From NCBI GenBank assembly GCA_001566965.1, contig LSNW01000037.1:1-58694 (forward strand): a DNA stretch of 58,694 nucleotides, in the 5' to 3' direction. The DNA comes from Methylothermaceae bacteria B42. GTDB taxonomy: Bacteria > Pseudomonadota > Gammaproteobacteria > Methylococcales > Methylothermaceae. Below the pieces are notes generated by a model that was not told where the DNA came from, ran no database searches, and saw nothing but the letters and a program-made list of their open reading frames with translations. The position numbers were made by a program, and so were the translations under genes. Positions 53,447 to 58,694 of this stretch are shown here, piece by piece (position 1 is the stretch's first letter; each line of letters begins with the position of its first letter).

Positions 53447-54282
53447 CTGATAGCAAACCAGAAATCTTTGTTCGCAAACCCCGTAAACCCAGGATTCCCA
53501 GGGGCCTATTACTCTACTTATTACCCTTCCCTCTAGTGCCTGGCGCTTTAATCTCGTTGGTACGAGGCGATCTTTATGGCGTGATTGTCAATACTACCGG
53601 CTACGTTCTATATTGCCTCGCGGCCAGGTGGTTGCAACAAGGGCTTGAAGAAGAACATAAACCACGCCACATGGTGTTAGGTAAAAAAACGAAATTCAAA
53701 ACCCGGGCGGCCCTTTTGGTGGCAGGGACCACGGCGGCCCTATCATGGCTGGGCGCTGGATATTCACTGTGGATTGTTCCCGCATTTGGACTGGGTGCTC
53801 TGTGGGGGATGTATTTAAACTATGGCTTCGATGCCCGCGCCCGACTGCCCAAAAACTTTGGGATCCAGGATGCAGAAGCCGCCGCTGCCATTGAAGAAGC
53901 GGAAACCCTTCTGGAACAGATTGAAGCGGCAAACCGGCAAATCCAAAACCGCGAATTTAACGAACGTATTGAACGTATTTTGGAGATAGCCCAGCAAATC
54001 CTCGATGAAATCGCCCACGATCCTACCGATTTGCGACGGGCGAGAAAGTTTTTGAAAGTCTATCTGGATGGCGCCCGCAAGGTGACAGAAGGCTATGCCA
54101 GAACCCATCGGCAGGCGGAATCTCCCCAATTGGAACAAAATTTCCGTCAATTACTGGAAACCATTGAACAAGTCTTCCAGCAACAACAACAAAAACTCCT
54201 GGAAAACGAGTTGTTTGACCTGGATGTACAAATCGAGGTGCTGCAAACCCGATTAAAACAGGAAGGGTTATTAAAACCCTGA
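53443..54282 (+). CDS. XpaC-like membrane protein
   Basis: 279 residues resembling the XpaC / '5-bromo-4-chloroindolyl phosphate hydrolysis' family, whose members are consistently encoded beside telA. Two hydrophobic hairpins (GLLLYLLPFPLVPGALISLV, about 20-60, and AALLVAGTTAALSWLGAGYSLWIVPAFG, about 89-125) precede a long coiled-coil C-terminus (AAAAIEEAETLLEQIEAANRQI, RIERILEIAQQILDEI) with a QQQQQ stretch. The biochemical role is unknown. The name reflects an early phenotype and not a proven activity. Confidence 0.75.
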   Translation: MTDSKPEIFVRKPRKPRIPRGLLLYLLPFPLVPGALISLVRGDLYGVIVNTTGYVLYCLAARWLQQGLEEEHKPRHMVLGKKTKFKTRAALLVAGTTAALSWLGAGYSLWIVPAFGLGALWGMYLNYGFDARARLPKNFGIQDAEAAAAIEEAETLLEQIEAANRQIQNREFNERIERILEIAQQILDEIAHDPTDLRRARKFLKVYLDGARKVTEGYARTHRQAESPQLEQNFRQLLETIEQVFQQQQQKLLENELFDLDVQIEVLQTRLKQEGLLKP

Positions 54283-54299
54283 TACGAAAGGAGGAAAGC

Positions 54300-55436
54300 A
54301 TGAACGAATCCACTTCCAACCCCACCACCCTGGCAGGCAGCGAAGTCTTTACCGACCAACCGCTGACGTTGACCACAGCGCCACCAGAGGAAAAACAAGC
54401 CATTGAGCTAAAAGTTAAGGAAATCGACATCCATGACACCAAATCGATTTTATTCTTTGGCAGCCAGGCACAGGAAAAACTGACCGAAGTCTCCGACCAC
54501 ATGCTGGAACGGGTCAAAAACAAAGATATCGGACCGGTGGGCGCGGATCTCAATAATATGGTCGCCACCCTGCGCGGTTTCGATCTGGATGAATTGAATC
54601 TCAACAAAAAACCGGGATTTTTCGCCCGTCTGTTTGGCAAGGCCCGGCCCGTGGTCAAATTTTTGCAGCGCTATGAAGAAGTCCGCAAGCAAATCGACAG
54701 CACGGTGGACAAACTGGAAGAACACAAAACCACCCTGCTCACTGATATCACTTCCCTCGACCGGCTTTACGAAGCCAACCTGGGCTATCTCAAGGAATTG
54801 GACCGCTATATCGCGGCGGGAGAGGAAAAACTGCGGCAACTGGACGAGGAAATCATCCCCGCCAAGCAACAGGAAGTCGACAGCAGCGGCGAAGTCCTCG
54901 ATGCCCAGGAACTCAAAGACCTGCGCACCGCCCGCGACGAACTGGAACGCCGCATCCACGACCTGCGCCTGACCCGCCAAGTCGCCATGCAAAGCCTTCC
55001 CAGCATCCGCATGGTGCAAGAAAACGACAAAGGGCTGGTCAACAAAATCAGCTCCACGATTGTCAATACCATTCCCTTGTGGCGTCAGCAATTGGCGCTG
55101 GCAGTTACCATTTACCGCTCCGGTGAGGCCGCCAGCACCCTCAAGTCGGCCACGGATTTGACCAACGAATTGTTGGAGTCCACCGCCGAAAGTCTTAAAA
55201 CCGCCAATGCGGAAACCCGCAAACAACTGGAACGAGGCGTGTTTGATATCGAATCGGTGAAAAAGGCCAACCGCACCTTGATTGAAACCATCGAAGAAAG
55301 TCTAAAAATTGCCGACGAAGGTAAACGCAAACGTTCCGAGGCACTGGTGGAATTGCAAAAGTGCGAAACCGAGCTACGTCAAGCGCTGTCTGCGGCCCGC
55401 TCCCATACCACTCCCAACCAACCCGCGTCTTCATAA
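54300..55436 (+). CDS. telA: TelA-family protein (toxic anion resistance family)
   Basis: 378 residues, all-helical. Family landmarks are FFGSQAQEKLTEVSDHMLERV, NLNKKPGFFARLFGKARPVVKFLQRYEEV and the C-terminal ARTTYRSGEAASTLKSATDLTNELL-like segment. Members were linked to tellurite and nisin tolerance and membrane stress in other bacteria; the mechanism is unresolved. GGAGG stands upstream of the ATG, 17 bp after the XpaC-like gene and 12 bp before the SPFH gene. Confidence 0.88.
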   Translation: MNESTSNPTTLAGSEVFTDQPLTLTTAPPEEKQAIELKVKEIDIHDTKSILFFGSQAQEKLTEVSDHMLERVKNKDIGPVGADLNNMVATLRGFDLDELNLNKKPGFFARLFGKARPVVKFLQRYEEVRKQIDSTVDKLEEHKTTLLTDITSLDRLYEANLGYLKELDRYIAAGEEKLRQLDEEIIPAKQQEVDSSGEVLDAQELKDLRTARDELERRIHDLRLTRQVAMQSLPSIRMVQENDKGLVNKISSTIVNTIPLWRQQLALAVTIYRSGEAASTLKSATDLTNELLESTAESLKTANAETRKQLERGVFDIESVKKANRTLIETIEESLKIADEGKRKRSEALVELQKCETELRQALSAARSHTTPNQPASS

Positions 55437-55448
55437 AGGAAAGTCATC

Positions 55449-56519
55449 ATGGGTTTGTTTGACTGGCTGTTTGGTGAATTTGTCGATGTCATCGAGTGGA
55501 CTGACGACAGTAACGATACCTTGGTTTACCGTTTCGAGCGCCACGACCACGCCATTAAATACGGCGCCATGCTTACCGTCCGCGAATCCCAAGTGGCGGT
55601 GCTAGTGAATGAAGGCCGAATCGCCGACATTTACGAACCCGGGCTGTACAAGCTTGAAACCAACAACATGCCCATTCTCAGCACCTTGGAGAACTGGCCC
55701 CACGGTTTCAAAAGCCCATTCAAGGTGGATGTCTATTTTCTCAACATGCGCCGCTTTACCGATCTCAAATGGGGCACCAAACATCCGGTCATGCTGCGCG
55801 ATCCGGAATTCGGAGCCGTTAGGCTGCGGGCATTTGGGACATACGGGCTGAGAATCAAGGAGCCCATCACCTTCCTCAAGGAAATCGTCGGCACTGACGG
55901 CCACTTTCAAACCGATGAAATCACGGGCCAGCTTCGTAATTTAATTGCCTCCCGGTTTGCCTCCATACTTGGAAGCGCCAATATCCCCGTCCTGGATCTG
56001 GCCGCCAACTATGATGATCTGGGGGAATTCATCACCGCTAAACTGCAGCCCGAATTTGCCGAATACGGTCTGGAGCTGACCAAGCTACTGGTGGAAAACA
56101 TCTCCCTGCCAAACGAAGTGGAAAAAGCCCTGGACCAACGCAGCAGCATGGGTATTGTCGGCAATATGCGCCAGTACACCCAATTTCAAGCCGCCCGCTC
56201 CCTGACTCCCGGAGGCGGTGCTTCCGAAGGGCTGGCAATGGGTGCGGGCATAGCTATGGGCAAACAGTTGGGCGACCAACTTTCCCAGTCTTCTCCCACC
56301 CAGCCACCGCCACTGCCAACCTCGGAAACCTTTTTTATCGCCCAGGAAGGCAAGCGTCTCGGGCCACTGGATGCCGCCACCGTGGCAGAAAAAATCCACA
56401 ACGGAGACATTCGACCAGACACTTTGGTATGGACGCCATCCTTGGAAGAATGGACACCCGCCAGGAAAGTCTCCCAACTTGCCCCGTTATTTCCCAGGCA
56501 ACCGCCGCCTTTGCCGTAA
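55449..56519 (+). CDS. SPFH-domain protein with C-terminal GYF_2 domain
   Basis: 356 residues. The SPFH (virion-core/YdjI-like) region (about 20-260) includes FERHDHAIKYGAMLTVRESQVAVLVNEGRIADIYEPG in successive motifs, FGTYGLRIKEP and AEYGLELTKLLVENISLP. A Gly/Ala-rich hinge and a PTQPPPLP linker lead to a GYF_2-type domain (FFIAQEGKRLGPLDAATV, DTLVWTPSLEEWTPA) and a final QPPPLP. YdjI-like SPFH proteins act at the membrane with PspA-type stress proteins in Bacillus. Here the partners are XpaC-like and TelA proteins, and a zinc-ribbon protein downstream. Confidence 0.85.
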   Translation: MGLFDWLFGEFVDVIEWTDDSNDTLVYRFERHDHAIKYGAMLTVRESQVAVLVNEGRIADIYEPGLYKLETNNMPILSTLENWPHGFKSPFKVDVYFLNMRRFTDLKWGTKHPVMLRDPEFGAVRLRAFGTYGLRIKEPITFLKEIVGTDGHFQTDEITGQLRNLIASRFASILGSANIPVLDLAANYDDLGEFITAKLQPEFAEYGLELTKLLVENISLPNEVEKALDQRSSMGIVGNMRQYTQFQAARSLTPGGGASEGLAMGAGIAMGKQLGDQLSQSSPTQPPPLPTSETFFIAQEGKRLGPLDAATVAEKIHNGDIRPDTLVWTPSLEEWTPARKVSQLAPLFPRQPPPLP

Positions 56520-56526
56520 ATAAGGT

Positions 56527-56695
56527 TTCACCGCAGAGGCGCGGAGTTATTAGCTTATTAATATTACTAATTCCAATCTTCAACTATCAGAGGAAATCTT
56601 GATCGCTGTACATCAAGACTCCCCGTTAACGCTCGGAATGACGACACGAAATCGAATATAAAATTTCTCTGCGCCCTCCGCGTCTCTGCAGTGAA
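56527..56695. repeat. MITE-like palindromic element
   Basis: TTCACCGCAGAGGCGCGGAG (56527-56546) and the complement of CTCCGCGTCTCTGCAGTGAA (56676-56695) match at 18 of 20 positions, bounding 169 bp of noncoding DNA between the SPFH and zinc-ribbon genes. CACCGCAGAGRCGC-type termini are familiar from interspersed repeats in many bacterial genomes. No ORF inside. Confidence 0.6.
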
Positions 56696-56724
56696 CAAAA
56701 ACTGACTTTTTATTTCCATTAAGA

Positions 56725-57888
56725 ATGCCTGACCAACCCAAAATTACCGGCACTCGCTTTCCCTGCCAGCAATGTGGCGCGGCGCTGGTTTATTCCCCCG
56801 GGGAACGGCTATTAATCTGCCCCCATTGTGGCCATGAAAACCAAATTGAAGAAGATCCTCAACCTATTACCGAATATGATTTCCACCAAGCATTGGAAAT
56901 CATCGCCAAGACGCCGGATCAGACACCGCCACCGCAAATCCAATGCACCGCCTGCGGCGCGTCCTTTCAATTCAAAGAATCACTCCATGCCGGCCATTGT
57001 CCATTTTGCGACAGCCCCGTCATTATCGAACCGGAAGCGCTTCGCCCCATCTCCCCAAAATCGTTGTTGCCTTTTAAAATCGGGCAAAAAGAAGCCCGGC
57101 AGTATTTCAGACATTGGCTTAAAAGCCTGTGGTTTGCCCCTTCAAGCCTTAAGAAATTCGCCCGGGAAGAAGGGCAACTCGCCGGTTTATACCTTCCTTT
57201 TTGGACCTACGACAGCCACACCGAAACCACTTATAGCGGCGCGCGGGGCATTATCTATTACGAAACCCGCGAAGTAACCGTCATCGAAAATGGCCGACCC
57301 GTCAGGCGCTTGCAGCAAGTGCAAAAAATCCGCTGGTATCCCGTCAGCGGCATGGTCAGCCGTTTTTTTGACGATGTATTAATCGGTGCCAGCCGCACCC
57401 TGCCCCGTCAAATACTGGACCGAATCAGTCCCTGGGATCTGGAGAACCTGGTGCCCTTTGATCCACGCTATCTCAGTGGTTTTGAAAGTGAAGTCTATCA
57501 AGTCCAACTAGATGAAGGATTCGATCAAGCCCGGCGAATCATGGATCAAATCATTGACCAAGACATCCGCTTTGATATTGGCGGTGACCTCCAGCAAATC
57601 CATCACAAACGCACCCGCCATTCGCATACCACTTATAAACACTGCCTGTTGCCGGTTTGGATTGCCGCTTACCATTACCGAGGCCGGCGATACCGTGTCA
57701 TTATCAATGCCCGTTCCGGAAGGGTGGCAGGCGGTCGTCCCTACAGTGTATGGAAAATCGTGGCAACAGTTGTTTTCATGCTTACTTTGGTTCTGGGCGG
57801 GGGCTATGTATTGAAGAAATCGGGAATATTGGATCAACCGCAATCCGGCACAATTATTCAAACTCCCTATCCTGAATTAGCAAAATAA
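56725..57888 (+). CDS. Membrane protein with TFIIB-like zinc ribbons
   Basis: 387 residues. Two zinc ribbons open the protein: CQQCGAALVYSPGERLLICPHCG in two CxxC knuckles (residues about 14-37) and CTACG/CPFC (about 73-96). A beta-rich domain with LAGLYLPFWTYDSHTETTYSGARG and LLPVWIAAYHYRGRRYRVIINARSGRV follows, then one C-terminal TM helix (IVATVVFMLTLVLGGGYVL). The family is often annotated as zinc-ribbon or mis-annotated as a helicase (PriA-like). Its recurrent neighbours are SPFH proteins, as with YdjG in Bacillus. The palindrome at 56527-56695 separates it from the SPFH gene. Confidence 0.75.
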   Translation: MPDQPKITGTRFPCQQCGAALVYSPGERLLICPHCGHENQIEEDPQPITEYDFHQALEIIAKTPDQTPPPQIQCTACGASFQFKESLHAGHCPFCDSPVIIEPEALRPISPKSLLPFKIGQKEARQYFRHWLKSLWFAPSSLKKFAREEGQLAGLYLPFWTYDSHTETTYSGARGIIYYETREVTVIENGRPVRRLQQVQKIRWYPVSGMVSRFFDDVLIGASRTLPRQILDRISPWDLENLVPFDPRYLSGFESEVYQVQLDEGFDQARRIMDQIIDQDIRFDIGGDLQQIHHKRTRHSHTTYKHCLLPVWIAAYHYRGRRYRVIINARSGRVAGGRPYSVWKIVATVVFMLTLVLGGGYVLKKSGILDQPQSGTIIQTPYPELAK

Positions 57889-57988
57889 CCACGCCCACAA
57901 ACAAATCCAGCACTGCTCGTAACCCTCTTCAAGTTGCGGGGACATTTTTAACTGTGATAACTTTGCCCATGGAACCCATTATATCGAT

Positions 57989-58057
57989 CTAGACGGAATC
58001 CGCCTAGCACAAGAATGCGTGATTCCACCTAGTTCCGATAGGGTGGATTCCGTCTAG
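57989..58057. repeat. Inverted repeat at the left edge of the cassette-like DNA
   Basis: CTAGACGGAATCC (57989-58001) and GGATTCCGTCTAG (58045-58057) are perfect 13-bp complements, 43 bp apart. A further GATTCCACCTAG (58021-58032) repeats one arm. It ends 7 bp before the proposed recombination point G/TTAGCA at 58064. It could be a degenerate attC or attI stem, but no R'' box matches on its left side. Confidence 0.5.
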
Positions 58058-58064
58058 TTAACTG

Positions 58065-58546
58065 TTAGCAATAAATAGTGAATAAAGAACGCATATATTT
58101 ACTTTTATCACCAATATTACCAGTAATATTTTCTCTTTGTTATTAGTTACGGTACAAGCGAATTTATTGCAAAATCTTCTATATTCTTTCTTTTTTCAAC
58201 AGGTGAGCCTTACATTATTTTAGTTCCGATATTTTGGTTCCTCTATTGGAGAAAGCCAACCAGAAGTATTAGAAAAACAATTCTAAAATTGCCTATCTAT
58301 AACATCCCGGGACAAACACTCTATTGGGGAATCGTGCTAAAAACTGAAGTTCAGGACTTTTTAAATTTGTCTTTAATAAAAATAATGTTATTGCTTATTT
58401 TAGGTTCGTTGCTATATTTGTATTTGTGGGTATTGCTGGTATATCTGGCAGATAGGTATGTATTTAATAAGCAGTAAATTGCTAACAATAAAATTAACAT
58501 TGACGCTAATTTCGCTACGCGAAATTAGCGCAAGTTATTTAAAACG
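58065..58546 (+). mobile_element. Integron-type gene cassette
   Basis: A 482-bp AT-rich unit with cassette anatomy. It begins TTAGCA immediately after a G (58064), carries one plus-strand gene starting 8 bp in and ending 2 bp before an attC-like site, and ends with the G of GTTATGT at 58546. The R'' box TGCTAAC (58480-58486) is the exact complement of GTTAGCA formed by this cassette's own 5' end, as expected for a circularised cassette. Base composition is far more AT-rich than the neighbouring operons. No integron integrase lies in the window. Confidence 0.6.
58078..58477 (+). pseudogene. Cassette-borne membrane protein gene, apparently frameshifted
   Basis: A GTG at 58078 opens VNKERIYLLLSPILPVIFSLCY, which stops at 58144. 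The next frame is open from 58127 to 58477 with no good start codon and continues as a membrane protein (ISYGTSEFIAKSSIFFLF, YIILVPIFWFLYW, IPGQTLYWGIVLKTEV, IMLLLILGSLLYLYLWVLLVYL). One extra T in the TTTT run at 58129-58132 would join them into about 133 residues with three or four helices. It is a pseudogene, a programmed shift or a sequence error. A shorter product from the TTG at 58289 (62 residues) is the alternative. No family recognised. Confidence 0.5.
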
Positions 58547-58552
58547 TTATGT
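58480..58552 (+). other. attC-like recombination site
   Basis: 73 bp. R'' is TGCTAAC (58480-58486), followed by a poorly paired spacer. The L box AACATTGACGC pairs with GCGCAAGTT leaving two extrahelical A residues. An 11- to 12-bp stem CGCTAATTTCGC/GCGAAATTAGCG carries a 3-nt TAC loop, and the site ends at R' GTTATGT (58546-58552). The order R box, unpaired spacer, L box with bulged bases, small terminal loop is that of an integron attC. Confidence 0.6.
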
Positions 58553-58579
58553 TGCAAACGAATATCAATAGGAACAAGC

Positions 58580-58694
58580 ATGGCACAAGGCAAATTCAAA
58601 AAGGCCATTTCAAAAAAGGCTAGAAAGGGCATTAAGGGCTATCCAGTCGCTACTGTAGCCTTTTACGGCCCGACTAACGTAGTAGCCACTAAGC
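58580..58694 (+). CDS. Start of a second cassette gene, cut by the window edge
   Basis: The ATG at 58580 follows AGGA with 7-base spacing and lies 33 bp after the proposed recombination point. The visible 38 residues begin MAQGKFKKAISKKARKG and continue GYPVATVAFYGPTNVVATK, with no stop before the edge. The N-terminus is lysine-rich and basic. I do not recognise the family. Confidence 0.55.
   Translation, partial: MAQGKFKKAISKKARKGIKGYPVATVAFYGPTNVVATK

Noticed and set aside
57989-58064. An attI site with a divergent integrase
   Set aside because: The gene to the left is a plus-strand zinc-ribbon protein and no integrase is encoded there. The palindrome lacks a matching R'' box, so I only list it as an inverted repeat.

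Overview
The window looks like chromosome from a gammaproteobacterial methylotroph, most likely a methanotroph of the Methylococcales type. The reasoning is inference from gene content. It carries bacterial tetrahydromethanopterin (H4MPT) biosynthesis genes (an MfnB homologue, a DUF447 protein, a dihydropteroate-synthase-like protein and a pterin carbinolamine dehydratase), a formaldehyde-activating-enzyme paralogue, a Na+-pumping oxaloacetate decarboxylase, and many c-di-GMP proteins. No rRNA or tRNA gene was seen.

Layout. 1-1065: the start of an exported protein running off the left edge, then about 900 bp with no convincing gene but with a strongly structured, GGA-rich stretch (686-916) before rpe. 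1066-5839: rpe and trpEGDC on +. 5954-10177 (-): oadG-oadA-oadB followed by a tandem-fused fluoride channel (FluC) and a DUF190 protein. 10460-14137 (-): a tightly overlapping operon of DHPS-like protein, DUF447, MfnB and pyrD, facing folP and pcd on +. 15549-25825 (-): TonB-dependent receptor, HDOD protein, sigma-54 activator with a degenerate GGDEF, and a periplasmic-propeller diguanylate cyclase, apparently one operon.

26075-34813 (-) is the most unusual region. It holds four secreted subtilases whose C-termini carry 8 to 12 near-perfect hexapeptide repeats (YLWSDG or SFLWGD type), plus a free-standing subtilisin-propeptide (I9-like) protein. Three of the upstream intergenic regions contain same-orientation arrays of a CGGCGKAT-type motif, spaced mostly 20-24 bp apart (12 copies in all). 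This looks like a dedicated regulon with an unidentified iterated-site regulator. It is flanked on the far side by a REC-PAS-GGDEF-EAL protein and a 1518-residue hybrid histidine kinase with the same kind of propeller sensor.

42145-50528: Fae paralogue (-), folE-hemH-small membrane protein (+), mrcB and a degenerate REC-GGDEF-EAL protein (-), an HDOD protein and a methyltransferase (+). 50585-51847: a decayed IS3-type element with recognisable ends, two frameshifts and a lost catalytic core. 52153-57888: a PEP-CTERM-type exported protein and a xpaC-telA-SPFH/GYF-zinc-ribbon cluster with a missed 44-residue lipoprotein-like gene at its head and a MITE-like palindrome inside. 58065-58694: an AT-rich segment with the anatomy of integron gene cassettes. 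There is one complete cassette of 482 bp with an attC site whose R'' box is the exact complement of the cassette's own 5' end, and the start of a second cassette running off the right edge. No integrase is in view.
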